From contig CAITMG010000039.1 of assembly GCA_903893445.1 (NCBI GenBank), forward strand, positions 1 through 41,899: 41,899 bases of DNA, given 5' to 3'. Below are positions 15,002 through 24,450 of this stretch, one piece after another. The position numbers and the translations under genes were made by a program. Each line of letters begins with the position of its first letter. Positions within the stretch are counted from its first letter, which is position 1. The stretch comes from Candidatus Uhrbacteria bacterium (lineage in GTDB: Bacteria > Patescibacteriota > Patescibacteriia > 2-12-FULL-60-25). The notes under the pieces are model-generated. The model had not been told where the DNA came from. It searched no databases and saw only the letters and a program-made list of their open reading frames with translations.

Positions 15002-15558
15002 CATTTTCTCCACTTCTTATTTCCGCCATCGAACTCGCTTCGATGTGGCACGAAGGTCAGATGCGCAAACATCCGACCATGCGCATCCCGTACATCGTTC
15101 ATCCGGTCACGGTCTCTTTTTTGTTGCAACGGGAAGAATATGATGACGAAGTCGTGTGCGCGGGATTGCTGCATGACGTGATCGAGGATTGTGATGTGAC
15201 AAAGGAAGAGCTCGCAGAAAAATTGTCACCACGTATCGCGGATTTGGTTTCGTGGGTGACAGAGCTTCCGAAAGAACAGTATTCTTGGTCTGAACGAAAG
15301 ACTGCGTATCGTGAACGTCTTGCGCAGGCGCCGTTAGAGGCGTTAGCGATTGCGTGCGCGGATCATGTTGCGAATCTGCATAGCTCGCTCGAAGCGGCGC
15401 GTGTGAATTCAAACGTGTGGAAGTTGTTTCATGCGAATCATGATGAGCGTCTTCAGCATGAAAAAGCAGTGCTGCACATTATCGGTCAGCGATTGGAATC
15501 CCCGTTGGTTGCGGATTACGCGCGGTTATTGCAGGATGTCGAGAGAGCGCATGTATGA
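14998..15558 (+). CDS. HD-domain phosphohydrolase, RelA/SpoT-hydrolase or MESH1-like
   Basis: 186 residues consisting of a single HD domain. Metal ligands are readable in order: His in the N-terminal WHEGQMRKH and YIVHP region, HD in GLLHDVIEDCD, and the distal Asp in CADHVANL. The spacing and the ED after HDVI match stand-alone (p)ppGpp hydrolases (small alarmone hydrolases, MESH1) more than generic HD proteins. No synthetase, TGS or ACT domain is present. It overlaps its upstream and downstream neighbours by four bases each. Substrate assignment is inference. Confidence 0.8.
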   Translation: MTFSPLLISAIELASMWHEGQMRKHPTMRIPYIVHPVTVSFLLQREEYDDEVVCAGLLHDVIEDCDVTKEELAEKLSPRIADLVSWVTELPKEQYSWSERKTAYRERLAQAPLEALAIACADHVANLHSSLEAARVNSNVWKLFHANHDERLQHEKAVLHIIGQRLESPLVADYARLLQDVERAHV

Positions 15559-17039
15559 GTTTGCATCGTGACTATTTAACGGCATCAGATTTTTATCACT
15601 TTCTCCAATGTCCGCATTGGCCGTATTACGATCGATTTGCCACAGCTGAAGAACAAAAATTACGACGCGAGCCAACGCAGAGCGAGCTTGATCGTCGCGA
15701 AGATGGAATCGCGCATGAACAGCAGGTGATTGCGAAACTCTTTTCTGGAAAAGAAATTATTGAAGCGCGCAATGAGCGTGATGCGGAGCATGATGCCGAG
15801 GCGACGTTGACGCTGATGAAGCAGGGCGTCTCGTTGATTTATCAGGGAACGTTGACGTTTGGCGATTGGACGGGTCGTCCGGATTTGTTGGAACGTCGTG
15901 ATGGGCCGAGCGTCTTTGGCGATTGGCATTATGTTCCCGTAGATGTGAAATCGACCCATCATTTGGAAAAATATCAAAAATTGCAGTTGGTTTTTTATGC
16001 GTCGTTGTTGGAGCGGATTCAACACCGTTTTCCAAGCGAACCCGCGATCATCAATCGTGATGGGTTGCGGATGCCATTTTTTGCGGAAGAATTTGTCCCA
16101 GAGTTTGAAGGGTTTGTCGCAGAGCTTGAGCAGATCCGTGCCGGTGAAAAACCGGATCCGGTGTTACGCAAAAGCTGTAATGATTCTGGACCATGGGGAA
16201 AGTTGTGTTTGCGAGATGCGCAAGCAACGAATGACATTGCGCTATTGTATAACGTGGATGTCAAAAAATTGCGTCTGTTGCGAGATCTTGGCATTCGGAC
16301 GATCGATGATGCTGCGAAGATGAATCCAATCGTATTGGATGGCGCGGCTTTGGGGTTGCGTGAGCATGGATTGTCGGTGATGAAACGTCAGGCGCAATCA
16401 CTGCAAACGCAGAGTGTCATTGTGCGCGAGCCCGTCTCGCTCAACACGAGAGGATTAGAAATTCATTTTGATATTGAGAGCGACCCGCCGAATGACGTGG
16501 ACTATCTCTACGGATTTTTGTTGCGATATGCGACAGGAGATGAATACAAGGCGTTTGTGGCTCGACGATTGGAAGATGAAGGTGACATGTGGAAATCGTT
16601 TTTAGCGTGGCTCGAGACGTTGCCGCCGGAATACACGGTGTATCATTTTGCGAACTACGAAGTGAATCGCTTATCGATTTTGGAACAACGGTATGGCGGG
16701 AGTCCGTGGTTGGATTTGTTTCGATCCAGCATGGTTGATTTGAAAGAGTTGACCACGCATAGCATTACGTTCCCACTCTATTTTTACGGACTCAAAAACA
16801 TTGCGCCGTTTTTAGGATTTACCTGGCGCAGTGATGTCAAAGGCGGGAGTCAATCTGTGGATGTGTTTGAGACCTATCTAGAAACACGCGACGAAGCGTT
16901 GTTGGATTCCATTATTTTGTATAACGAAGATGATGTGCGCGCGACCGCGCATCTCAAAGATTGGTTAGCGGCATACGCGAAAAAGGCCACGGTGCATGAA
17001 CTGCCGTATCCGTGGGAACTCCCTCAACTCCCTCTTTAG
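15555..17039 (+). CDS. RecB-like nuclease with RNase H-like exonuclease domain (TM0106 type)
   Basis: 494 residues. The N-terminal domain opens with LTASDFYHFLQCPHWPYYDR, like other Cas4/RecB-like proteins. It has a PD-(D/E)xK core with Asp in GRPDLL (near residue 112) and the VDVKST motif (near residue 133). The middle has helix-hairpin-helix-like sequence (LRLLRDLGIRTIDDAAKM). The C-terminal half is a DEDD-type exonuclease fold: HFDIESDP, HFANYEVNRL and YNEDDVRATAHL. This two-nuclease architecture matches the TM0106/YprB-like family, whose role in DNA metabolism is poorly defined. It is coupled to the HD hydrolase gene by a 4-base overlap. Its stop codon lies inside the terminator. Confidence 0.85.
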   Translation: MSLHRDYLTASDFYHFLQCPHWPYYDRFATAEEQKLRREPTQSELDRREDGIAHEQQVIAKLFSGKEIIEARNERDAEHDAEATLTLMKQGVSLIYQGTLTFGDWTGRPDLLERRDGPSVFGDWHYVPVDVKSTHHLEKYQKLQLVFYASLLERIQHRFPSEPAIINRDGLRMPFFAEEFVPEFEGFVAELEQIRAGEKPDPVLRKSCNDSGPWGKLCLRDAQATNDIALLYNVDVKKLRLLRDLGIRTIDDAAKMNPIVLDGAALGLREHGLSVMKRQAQSLQTQSVIVREPVSLNTRGLEIHFDIESDPPNDVDYLYGFLLRYATGDEYKAFVARRLEDEGDMWKSFLAWLETLPPEYTVYHFANYEVNRLSILEQRYGGSPWLDLFRSSMVDLKELTTHSITFPLYFYGLKNIAPFLGFTWRSDVKGGSQSVDVFETYLETRDEALLDSIILYNEDDVRATAHLKDWLAAYAKKATVHELPYPWELPQLPL

Positions 17040-17056
17040 CAAAGAGGGAGATTGTT
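17028..17056. terminator. Bidirectional terminator between convergent genes
   Basis: CTCCCTCTTT (17028-17037), loop AGC, AAAGAGGGAG (17041-17050), then ATTGTTTTT. The stem contains the end of the nuclease gene. The yibE/F-like gene ends from the other side at 17058. Confidence 0.75.
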
Positions 17057-17057
17057 T

Positions 17058-18401
17058 TTAGTGCGAATGGCCGTGATGCGAGCCTGGGACGTTTGATGGA
17101 CGGGATGGTTTTGTTTTGATCGCAATCCACGCGGCGAGAAACGCGGTGATTGGAACGGTGAAAATGAGACCAATGGTGCCGGTGAGCGAACGAACAATTT
17201 CATCAACGACCACATCGAAGTTGATAAATTTTGCCCAGGAGTTTCCGGATTGTGCGAAGAGGAGCAACGTTGAAAGTGAGCCGCCGACATACGCAAAGAC
17301 GAGCGTGTTTGCGAGGGCGCCCATGTGATCGCGTCCGACGACCATGCCAGATCGAAAGAGTTGGGTGAATGTGAGATTTGGATTTGCCTGTCGAACTTCC
17401 GCGACACCAGACGCGATGGAAACCGCGACGTCTTCAACAACGCCCATGGCCGCAATAATGATGCCGGCGAATAAGAGCGCCTGTGGGTTGAGCGTTGGGT
17501 TGTTGTCAAAAAACATGCGATCGTCTTCCGAATTGAGACCGGTGAGATGCGTCCAATTGGCGAACAGCATGGAGATGAGATACGCCACGAGGACACCGCC
17601 GAGTGTGCCAATGGATGTCACCAGACTTTTTTTATTCCAGCCCGTGGAAAAGCCCGTCGAGATGGCGGTAAGGACAACGCTTAAACCGAGCGCGATTGGT
17701 ACGGGGTTGATTCCTTTTAAAAAGGCAGGAATCAAGACGAGCCCAATAATCATCACCGAGAGAAAGATGGAGAAGGCAATTTTAAAACCTTGCCAACCCG
17801 CAAGCAGGACCATCATGAGGACGAACAGCGCAATGAGCCAATAGACGGCTGCGCGACGATCAAAGCTTTCGAGATAGGCGAGTGGTTCGCCGCCTTCGGG
17901 ATTTGGTTGAAGTGAAATCAAGACTTTGTCGCCTGGTCGTGGATTGAGACCGTAGGGATTGGAAGAAACATCACTCGAGAGCGTTCGTGTTTTTCCGTTG
18001 AGCGGTCCGGAGAGATATTGAATGGTGTATGTTTGAATCTGCTGTGCTCCTTGCGGCGTGGCAATCGTTGCGGGAGAGACGGCGGTGATGATCGCTCGTT
18101 CGTAGAGGATTTGCGGTGCGCTGTTTCCGCCATCGGCGCTTTCGTTGTTTTGTGATTTCTCTGTATCAACGGACGGTCTTGGGGTGATGACTGTATCTAT
18201 GCTAGCGTTTGCCGCTTGGACGGCGGTGGATGTTGCTGTGGTAGAGGTCGTGCTGTCGATTTGGGTTGATGTGCTTGTTGCTGTGACGGTATCTGTGGAC
18301 GTTGAGGTTGTTTTTTGTTTTGCGGCAAATGTCGGAAGCGCCAAAACCGAAAACAGAGAGACACACGTCAGGGCAACAAAAAGGGATGTACGTCGCTTCA
18401 T
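17058..18401 (-). CDS. YibE/F-like multipass membrane protein
   Basis: 447 residues. A signal peptide (1-26) is followed by a Ser/Thr-rich low-complexity region (30-65), a soluble beta-rich part with GPLNGKTRTLSSDVSSNPYGLNPRPGDKVLISL, and about seven or eight transmembrane helices from residue 185. The AAMGVVEDVAVSIASGVAEVRQANP segment is the conserved core of the YibE/F family. The function of that family is not established; transport has been suggested. The C-terminus is His-rich (SHHGHSH). It is transcribed away from rarA and convergent to the nuclease gene. Confidence 0.88.
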   Translation of the reverse strand: MKRRTSLFVALTCVSLFSVLALPTFAAKQKTTSTSTDTVTATSTSTQIDSTTSTTATSTAVQAANASIDTVITPRPSVDTEKSQNNESADGGNSAPQILYERAIITAVSPATIATPQGAQQIQTYTIQYLSGPLNGKTRTLSSDVSSNPYGLNPRPGDKVLISLQPNPEGGEPLAYLESFDRRAAVYWLIALFVLMMVLLAGWQGFKIAFSIFLSVMIIGLVLIPAFLKGINPVPIALGLSVVLTAISTGFSTGWNKKSLVTSIGTLGGVLVAYLISMLFANWTHLTGLNSEDDRMFFDNNPTLNPQALLFAGIIIAAMGVVEDVAVSIASGVAEVRQANPNLTFTQLFRSGMVVGRDHMGALANTLVFAYVGGSLSTLLLFAQSGNSWAKFINFDVVVDEIVRSLTGTIGLIFTVPITAFLAAWIAIKTKPSRPSNVPGSHHGHSH

Positions 18402-18454
18402 AGAGTCAAAATATCCTACCGTGTTGGGAATGGATTGGGAAGTTGAGGTTTTTA

Positions 18455-18483
18455 TTGCAAAAGTTTTTGACCTGTTCTATATT
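18455..18483 (+). promoter_or_regulatory. Promoter of rarA, leaderless geometry
   Basis: TTGCAA (18455-18460), a 17-bp spacer and TATATT (18478-18483). The ATG at 18490 is seven bases after the -10, exactly where transcription should start. Confidence 0.65.
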
Positions 18484-18489
18484 TGTTCT

Positions 18490-19773
18490 ATGTCTACGTT
18501 ATTTGATGCGGCAAAAGCAAAACAACGCGCCATTCATGCGCCGTTGGCTGATCGGATGCGTCCGCAGAGTTTTGATGAAGTGCTCGGTCAGCCGCAGTTG
18601 GTTGCCTCTGGATCCGCGTTTCGATCGCTGGTTGAGTCCCAGCATGTGCCCTCGATGATTTTTTGGGGACCGCCGGGATCTGGGAAGACGACGCTCGCAA
18701 AAATGATTGCCCGTTTTGCGGGGATGGAATATTCGGAATTATCCGCCGTGACATCCGGATTAACAGAGGTGCGCCAAGTTGTTCGGATGGCAGAGACGCA
18801 ACAGGAATTTTATGGCAAACGGACGTTGTTGTTTATTGATGAAATTCATCGGTTTAATAAAGCGCAACAAGATGCATTTTTACCGTTTGTGGAAAATGGA
18901 ACAATCGTTTTGATTGGCGCGACGACCGAAAATCCGAGCTTTGAAGTGAATGCGGCGTTGCTTTCTCGTTGTAAGGTGTTTGTGCTGAATAAACTTGAAC
19001 CAGATCATCTTCGATTGCTTGTTCAACGCGCGATTGCTGATCCGGAACGTGGTTTTGGAAAATTAGAGATTGATGTGCCGGATGCGGTGTTAGATCAATT
19101 GATTGTTTCTGCGGATGGGGACGCACGAACAGCGTTGAACGCGTTGGAGATGCTTGTACATGCGAGTCCGCATGTGAAAGATGGGAAGCGTGGCGTGATT
19201 CATGTTGCATTAACGAGTGAGCGGCTTGGATCGGTTCTTCAACGGACGCATTTGTTGTACGACAAGACCGGAGAGGAGCACTACAATATTATTTCGGCAT
19301 TACATAAATCGATGCGCGGGTCTGATGTGAATGCGGCGCTGTATTGGTTGGGTCGGATGTTGGAGGGGGGAGAGGATCCATTGTATGTTGCGCGTCGATT
19401 GGTGCGTTTTGCGTCAGAGGATATCGGTCTTGCAGATCCGCAGGCACTGGTTCAGGCGGTTGCGGGATATCAGGCCTCGCATTTTTTAGGCATGCCGGAG
19501 TGCACGGTGCATCTGGCGCAGGTCGTTGCGTATTTGTCGCGAGCGCCAAAATCTAATGCGCTGTATGTCGCGTATGGAGAGGTGAAAAAAGACATTCAGG
19601 AACGACCAAATGACCCGGTTCCATTGCATATTCGAAATGCGCCAACGTCACTCATGAAAGATCTGGGATATGGAAAAGGGTATAAATACAATCCAGATTA
19701 CGATGGACCGGTTGATCAAGACTATTTGCCGGATGCCTTGCGCGATCGGACGTATCTTTCCGAGGATCTTTAA
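18490..19773 (+). CDS. rarA: Replication-associated recombination protein A (AAA+ ATPase)
   Basis: 427 residues from the ATG at 18490. The open frame extends upstream to 18145 but that part overlaps the divergent gene and its promoter. Motifs: [16 protein letters not shown], Walker [10 protein letters not shown], Walker [11 protein letters not shown], sensor 1 [12 protein letters not shown], arginine finger LLSRC, and the C-terminal [25 protein letters not shown] that defines the RarA/MgsA/WRNIP1 family. It acts at stalled replication forks. The PBP gene follows 39 bases later with its own -10. Confidence 0.95.
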   Translation: MSTLFDAAKAKQRAIHAPLADRMRPQSFDEVLGQPQLVASGSAFRSLVESQHVPSMIFWGPPGSGKTTLAKMIARFAGMEYSELSAVTSGLTEVRQVVRMAETQQEFYGKRTLLFIDEIHRFNKAQQDAFLPFVENGTIVLIGATTENPSFEVNAALLSRCKVFVLNKLEPDHLRLLVQRAIADPERGFGKLEIDVPDAVLDQLIVSADGDARTALNALEMLVHASPHVKDGKRGVIHVALTSERLGSVLQRTHLLYDKTGEEHYNIISALHKSMRGSDVNAALYWLGRMLEGGEDPLYVARRLVRFASEDIGLADPQALVQAVAGYQASHFLGMPECTVHLAQVVAYLSRAPKSNALYVAYGEVKKDIQERPNDPVPLHIRNAPTSLMKDLGYGKGYKYNPDYDGPVDQDYLPDALRDRTYLSEDL

Positions 19774-19789
19774 TGCCTGGGGACGCGGA

Positions 19790-19798
19790 TGCTATCAT
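19790..19798 (+). promoter_or_regulatory. Extended -10 element (TGCTATCAT)
   Basis: TGCTATCAT lies 14 bases upstream of the ATG at 19813, in the short gap after rarA. It has the same geometry as other extended -10 sites here. Confidence 0.5.
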
Positions 19799-19812
19799 AG
19801 GACCATCAGTTC

Positions 19813-21642
19813 ATGCTGATTCGACCACGTCGTCTTGATCGTTCTGCGGCAAGTCAAACGGAACTCCGGTTTCGGGTGCTTGTGGCTGGTTTTGCGTTGA
19901 TGGGCGCGGTGTTGATTTTGCGTCTGGGATATTTGCAGATTGCGCAATATGGGATGTATTCGTTATACGCATCTGATCAGCATGAGTTAGCAAAAAAGCT
20001 GTTGCCAACGCGTGGGCAGATTTTGGTTCGCGATCGTGCGGATGGATCATTGCATCCATTGGCGACAAATCGTCTTGTGTATCAGATTTACGGCGTTCCA
20101 AAGGACATGAAAGATCCGGTGGCTGTTGCGCATGCGTTGTCGCAAGCATTAAGCGTTGATGATACGGATTTGGTGACGCGTTTTACGCGACGAAAGGATG
20201 ATCCGTATGAGTTGGTGGCTCAGGGCGCATCAGCAGATGAGGCGCAGACGGTTCGTGATTTGAAACTTGATGGTGTTGGGATGTTGCAGACGACCGCGCG
20301 TTTATATCCAGAGCCTGGCATTGGCGGTCAGTTGCTTGGTTTTGTGGCGCCAGATGCAACGGATGGTGTCAAAGGGAAATACGGCATTGAAGGTGCGTTT
20401 GATAAAGAGTTGGCCGGGACGCCAGGTTCGTTGTTGGCGGAAAAAGATGCGAGCGGGCGCGAATTAACATTTGGGAGCACAGTATTCGCGCAGGCCATGA
20501 ATGGATCGGATGTGATTTTGACGATTGATCGAACCATTCAATATAAAGCCTGTGATTTGATTCAGCGCGCGGTTGCGGAACATAGTGCGGATCGTGGAAC
20601 GTTGGTGGTGATGGATCCAGACACGGGCGCGTTGTTAGCGTCGTGCTCTTCGCCGGATTTTGATCCGGCGAATTACGGGAAGGTGAAAGATATTAGTGAT
20701 CTCAATAATCAGATCACGTTAAATGCGTATGAGCCAGGATCGATTTTTAAAGCGGTGACACTTTCTGCGGGCTTGGATTCTGGGAAGATCACTCCAAAAA
20801 CAACGTATGTTGATTCCGGCGTTGCGGATGTGGATGATATTCACATTAAGAACGCGGACTTGAAAGCACATGGACTGCAGACCATGACGGACGTCTTGGC
20901 GATGTCGCTGAATACGGGAACGGTTTTTGTGCAGCAATTGATTGGGAAAGATACATTTTTGTCGTACGTTCAATCGTTTGGTTTTGGAAAAAAGACGGGG
21001 ATTGAGTTTTCTCCGGAATCAAAGGGGAATACATCTGCGCTGTTGAATAAAGGAAAAGTCGCATCTGCAACGGCGTCGTTTGGCCAGGGGATTACGGTGA
21101 CGCCGATTCAGATTTTAACCGCGTATGCCGCGATGGCGAACGGTGGAAAATTATTACGGCCGTATGTTGTTGATGAAATCATCAAACCAGATGGAACGCA
21201 TGTCAAAACAAAACCAGAAGTCGTTGGTAATCCAATCTCGCCGCGAACATCTCGCTTGATTACGGGGATGCTTGTTTCCGTGGTTGAGGTTGGGGAAGGG
21301 AAGCATGCGGCTGTGCCGGGGTATTGGGTTGCTGGGAAAACCGGTACGGCGCAGGTCGCTCGAACCGATGGTCGTGGCTATCAAAAAGATGTGACGATTG
21401 GTTCATTTGCCGGATATGCGCCGGCGAATGATCCAAAGTTTGTCATGTTGGTAAAAATTGATCATCCGCGCGATGTGCAGTGGGCCGAATCATCTGCGGC
21501 GCCGCTTTTTGGCGATATGGCGAAATATTTGTTGACCTACATGCAGGTTTCACCGGAACGACCAATCACCGCGCCACTTCCAACCAAGCCACAGCCCGTG
21601 ACGACGTCAACGCCGGCCATGGTTTCGTCCACAGCGCCGTAG
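19813..21642 (+). CDS. ftsI: Class B penicillin-binding protein (FtsI/PBP2-like transpeptidase)
   Basis: 609 residues. A short cytoplasmic N-terminus and one transmembrane helix (about 20-40) lead to the pedestal domain (LPTRGQILVRDRADGSLHPLATN) and the transpeptidase. Active-site motifs are complete: SxxK as S310-I-F-K313 in YEPGSIFKAVTL, SxN as SLN in AMSLNTGTVF, and KTG as K509-T-G in AGKTGTAQV. It cross-links peptidoglycan, and with murF directly downstream indicates an intact cell-wall pathway. No PASTA domains; the C-terminus is a Pro/Thr-rich tail. FtsI and PBP2 subtypes cannot be separated with certainty. Confidence 0.9.
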   Translation: MLIRPRRLDRSAASQTELRFRVLVAGFALMGAVLILRLGYLQIAQYGMYSLYASDQHELAKKLLPTRGQILVRDRADGSLHPLATNRLVYQIYGVPKDMKDPVAVAHALSQALSVDDTDLVTRFTRRKDDPYELVAQGASADEAQTVRDLKLDGVGMLQTTARLYPEPGIGGQLLGFVAPDATDGVKGKYGIEGAFDKELAGTPGSLLAEKDASGRELTFGSTVFAQAMNGSDVILTIDRTIQYKACDLIQRAVAEHSADRGTLVVMDPDTGALLASCSSPDFDPANYGKVKDISDLNNQITLNAYEPGSIFKAVTLSAGLDSGKITPKTTYVDSGVADVDDIHIKNADLKAHGLQTMTDVLAMSLNTGTVFVQQLIGKDTFLSYVQSFGFGKKTGIEFSPESKGNTSALLNKGKVASATASFGQGITVTPIQILTAYAAMANGGKLLRPYVVDEIIKPDGTHVKTKPEVVGNPISPRTSRLITGMLVSVVEVGEGKHAAVPGYWVAGKTGTAQVARTDGRGYQKDVTIGSFAGYAPANDPKFVMLVKIDHPRDVQWAESSAAPLFGDMAKYLLTYMQVSPERPITAPLPTKPQPVTTSTPAMVSSTAP

Positions 21643-21691
21643 TTCCTCTATACAACACAGAGCGCGCTCGTTAGGCTGTAGGTATTCATCT

Positions 21692-23002
21692 ATGTCTCTT
21701 CAAAAGACGCTCGAACAATTTCTTGGCTCCTGTGCGCGATGTGCGATTGCACGCGAACGTCCGTTTATCATCGGCGTCGCAGGATCCGTGGGAAAATCTT
21801 CTACGAAAACCGCAATTGGCGTTGCCCTTGGTGCGGGTGAGGAAGGATCGAGTGTGATTGCGACAAAAAAGAATTATAACAATGAGCTGGGTGTCCCGCT
21901 GACGATTTTTGATTGTGATGCGCCAGGACGATCGGTGTTTGCGTGGGCGGGGTTGCTTTCAAGGGCGTGGTTGATGCGCGTGGGAATCGTGCCTCTGCCG
22001 GCGCGCATGTACGTCCTGGAGATGGGAACGGATCATCCGGGTGATTTATCGTATTTAACTTCGATTGCGCCACCAAATATCAGTGTGTTAACAGCCATTG
22101 GTCCGGAGCACACGGAATTTTTTGGATCTGTCGAAGCGGTGGCAGGCGAAGAAGTTGCCATTTTGCGCGCATTGAAAGCAGATGGTGTGGCCGTGACAAA
22201 TGCGGATGATGCGATTATTCGCCAACTCATGACATCGCTCACGGTTCAAAACTATTCGTTTGGCATGGCGGAAGATGCCACCTCGCGTATTGTTGAATCG
22301 CGTTTGGTGATTGATGAGGCGTTTCCACAAGCCAGTGGATTAGAAATTCGTTTGTCATTGATTGGAACAACAAAAATTATTCGTTTGACAGGGATGGTCG
22401 GTCGTCCGCAGGCGTATGCCGTTGCTGCGGCGCTTGCGGTTGTGAGCGCGGTTGATGGAGATGAATCTCGCGCGCTTGAACGATTGGAACATGGATTTTA
22501 CGGCATGGCTGGTCGCACGCGTCTGATCGAGGGGATTAAGCGAACCTGGTTGATTGATGACTCGTACAACTCGTCGCCACTGGCGGCGCTCTCTGCGTTG
22601 CATGACCTGGCGACGTTTCCGATTCAGGACGGCTGTCACCGGATTGCGGCGTTGGGAGATATGTTGGAGCTCGGTTCACTCGCCGAATCTTCGCATCAGG
22701 AGGTTGGTCGTGCAGTCGCGTTGAATAAGATTGATCTGCTCGTTGCCTGTGGAGCATTTGCTTCGATCGTCGCTGAGGCCGCGATTGCCGCAGGGATGCC
22801 GCAGGATCGCGTGTTTACCTTTCCCGAAAGTCGCGCCGCGGGTCTCTTTATCCAGGATCGCATGAAAAAAGGGGACGTGGTGCTAATTAAAGGCTCACAA
22901 GGCTCACGCATGGAGCGCATCTCCAAAGAATTAATGGCCCATCCGGAAAAGGCAGAGGAATTGCTCGTGCGGCATACAAGAGAATGGATTGAAAAGGAAT
23001 AG
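21692..23002 (+). CDS. murF: UDP-N-acetylmuramoyl-tripeptide--D-alanyl-D-alanine ligase (Mur ligase)
   Basis: 436 residues. ATP-binding P-loop GVAGSVGKSSTKTAIG, then KNYNNELGVPLTIF, EMGTDHPGDLSYL, TAIGPEHTEFFGS (Mur ligase His/Glu region), the DDSYNSSPLAALSAL motif and a C-terminal domain with GDMLELG and VLIKGSQGSRMERI. This set matches MurF, which completes the UDP-MurNAc-pentapeptide in the cytoplasm. It lies 49 bases after the PBP gene. The region before the ATG (TTAGGCTGTAGGTATTCAT) resembles the one before the SPFH gene (29831-29850), probably a shared promoter shape. Confidence 0.92.
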   Translation: MSLQKTLEQFLGSCARCAIARERPFIIGVAGSVGKSSTKTAIGVALGAGEEGSSVIATKKNYNNELGVPLTIFDCDAPGRSVFAWAGLLSRAWLMRVGIVPLPARMYVLEMGTDHPGDLSYLTSIAPPNISVLTAIGPEHTEFFGSVEAVAGEEVAILRALKADGVAVTNADDAIIRQLMTSLTVQNYSFGMAEDATSRIVESRLVIDEAFPQASGLEIRLSLIGTTKIIRLTGMVGRPQAYAVAAALAVVSAVDGDESRALERLEHGFYGMAGRTRLIEGIKRTWLIDDSYNSSPLAALSALHDLATFPIQDGCHRIAALGDMLELGSLAESSHQEVGRAVALNKIDLLVACGAFASIVAEAAIAAGMPQDRVFTFPESRAAGLFIQDRMKKGDVVLIKGSQGSRMERISKELMAHPEKAEELLVRHTREWIEKE

Positions 23003-23009
23003 TCTCGTC

Positions 23010-23038
23010 TTGACGCAGACGCTGTTTTTTGGTATGAC
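23010..23038 (+). promoter_or_regulatory. Canonical promoter for the 23106 gene
   Basis: TTGACG (23010-23015), a 17-bp spacer and TATGAC (23033-23038). The leader of about 60 bases contains two small stems (TGTCC/GGACA and GCATT/AATGC). Confidence 0.65.
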
Positions 23039-23105
23039 CGATTTGTCCTTTGGACACCGCAACAGCTGAGCATTTCCCAATGCGAAGCACCGTAATAGCT
23101 CCGTG

Positions 23106-24062
23106 ATGGAGCGTTTTAACCGTGTGTGGGGTTATGTCATGAAAGAATCGTTTTGGGCCGGTAACGGCAAAGGCGCATGGTCGTCAAAGGTGGTCGTGTC
23201 GCAGACTGGTCACGCCATCGCGAAGAACTACCAGGCGAGTGATCTCCGAAAGGGGGATATCGGCGTCACGATTCGTCTCGATCGCGAGATGATTAAAGTG
23301 ATGACGGATGAACAGCGCCTCGCCGCGCAGGGACTCGTGGAGGAGATGTCTCGTGCGCTTCTCGTGACCCTCGGAAAGGTGGGGGACGAGGGAAGTGGCT
23401 TCTCTCCGGGTCAGGTCATTCTGGTCATCATGACAGATGGTTCCTCCGATGTGTTTCGTCTGGAGCGCGAATCGAAGGCAGGGATTCACGTTCGTGAGAT
23501 CGACCTGCTCAGTCTGGGAGATGTTCGTTTCGTCCCCTGGCAGAGCATTCGGGGGATTGAGGCTCGATTTCACGACTCCGAAGAGATGTTCCAGTCGATG
23601 GGTGAAGAGCTTCACGAATACCTCCTTCGAGTGGAGCCCGAAGAGGAGACGGAGTGTTACGCGCCGTTTCCTAGGAGGGCGTGCATGAAGCCCGGTACGG
23701 GCTTCATCCGTCGATTCGTTTCGCACGCAGCCATTCTGATCCAGACGTACCAGTCGACGTGGGGAGAGGACGCCCTTCAGTATTACTGGATGTACTGGTC
23801 AGAATTCGTTGTCCGCTATCCAACGGAGCATATTTCGTCGGAAGAGGCGCGAGCACTTACGGCAAAAAAGGGGTCCTGCTATTACGTTGATGACGTTCCC
23901 GTTCGCTATAACGAGCAGAGTGGAGTTATCTCCACGACGGTCGAACACCTTCTTCCGCTTCTTCGTATCACGACGTCGAAGGAGAAGCTGGAGGAGCTCG
24001 TAGCTAAAGCGACGGATGATCTCGTCCGTCAGGCGGCTGCAATCATTCTCGCAGAGCGGTAG
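23106..24062 (+). CDS. Unknown protein with GC-rich codon use
   Basis: 318 residues from the ATG at 23106; a GTG at 23103 or the ATG at 23139 (MKESFWAGNGKG) are alternatives, and no clear SD decides. It has no signal peptide or membrane segment. Visible features are an N-terminal alpha/beta region with VILVIMTDGSSDVFRLERES, an aromatic central stretch (DALQYYWMYWSEFVVRYP), and a helical C-terminus (SKEKLEELVAKATDDLVRQAAAII). Codons end in C or G far more often than in the adjacent murF. It has its own consensus promoter and terminator. I cannot assign a family. It appears to be a soluble cytoplasmic protein acquired separately from its neighbours. Confidence 0.7.
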   Translation: MERFNRVWGYVMKESFWAGNGKGAWSSKVVVSQTGHAIAKNYQASDLRKGDIGVTIRLDREMIKVMTDEQRLAAQGLVEEMSRALLVTLGKVGDEGSGFSPGQVILVIMTDGSSDVFRLERESKAGIHVREIDLLSLGDVRFVPWQSIRGIEARFHDSEEMFQSMGEELHEYLLRVEPEEETECYAPFPRRACMKPGTGFIRRFVSHAAILIQTYQSTWGEDALQYYWMYWSEFVVRYPTEHISSEEARALTAKKGSCYYVDDVPVRYNEQSGVISTTVEHLLPLLRITTSKEKLEELVAKATDDLVRQAAAIILAER

Positions 24063-24070
24063 TCCGATAT

Positions 24071-24104
24071 TCCGGTTGTGCATCTCGCATAACCGGATTT
24101 TTTT
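24071..24104 (+). terminator. Intrinsic terminator
   Basis: TCCGGTTGTGC (24071-24081) pairs with GCATAACCGGA (24087-24097) with one G-U pair, then seven T. It ends the 23106 gene. Confidence 0.85.
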
Positions 24105-24127
24105 ATACAAAACTAAAAACTATAAAA

Positions 24128-24400
24128 CTATAAACATGCGTATCCGAGATTTGTGAGCGTGCTCTCGATTTGTAATTTTAATTGTCCACGCCCGTTTCCG
24201 CCTTTGAGAAATTTCTCTCTTCTTAATGCTTCATCTGACGTGAGATGCGCCTCGTAGTAGATGAGCTTTAGTGGCCGTCTGTCGCGCGTCGCTGTGCTTT
24301 TTCCGGCGTGATGCTCACGAATTCTTCTTTGTAAATTTGAAGAATAGCCAGTATACAATTTCGCATCTTTATAGCTAAAAAGAATATAGACGTAGTACAT
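24128..24400 (-). CDS. GIY-YIG nuclease superfamily protein (UPF0213-like)
   Basis: 90 residues from the ATG at 24400. A frame extending to 24430 exists, but MYYVYILF is the usual N-terminus and a GGTATAC box sits just upstream. Motifs: YVYIL and LYTGYS (GIY-YIG equivalents), the Arg in NLQRRIREH, and the Glu in LIYYEAHLTSDEALRREKFLKG. The single-domain size fits UPF0213/YhbQ-like proteins, which are small nuclease-fold proteins of uncertain role and common in Patescibacteria. No mobile-element partner is adjacent. Confidence 0.85.
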   Translation of the reverse strand: MYYVYILFSYKDAKLYTGYSSNLQRRIREHHAGKSTATRDRRPLKLIYYEAHLTSDEALRREKFLKGGNGRGQLKLQIESTLTNLGYACL

Positions 24401-24450
24401 ACGTATACCGCTAATCAATTTTAGCCGCATTGTCCAGATGTGGGTGAAAA

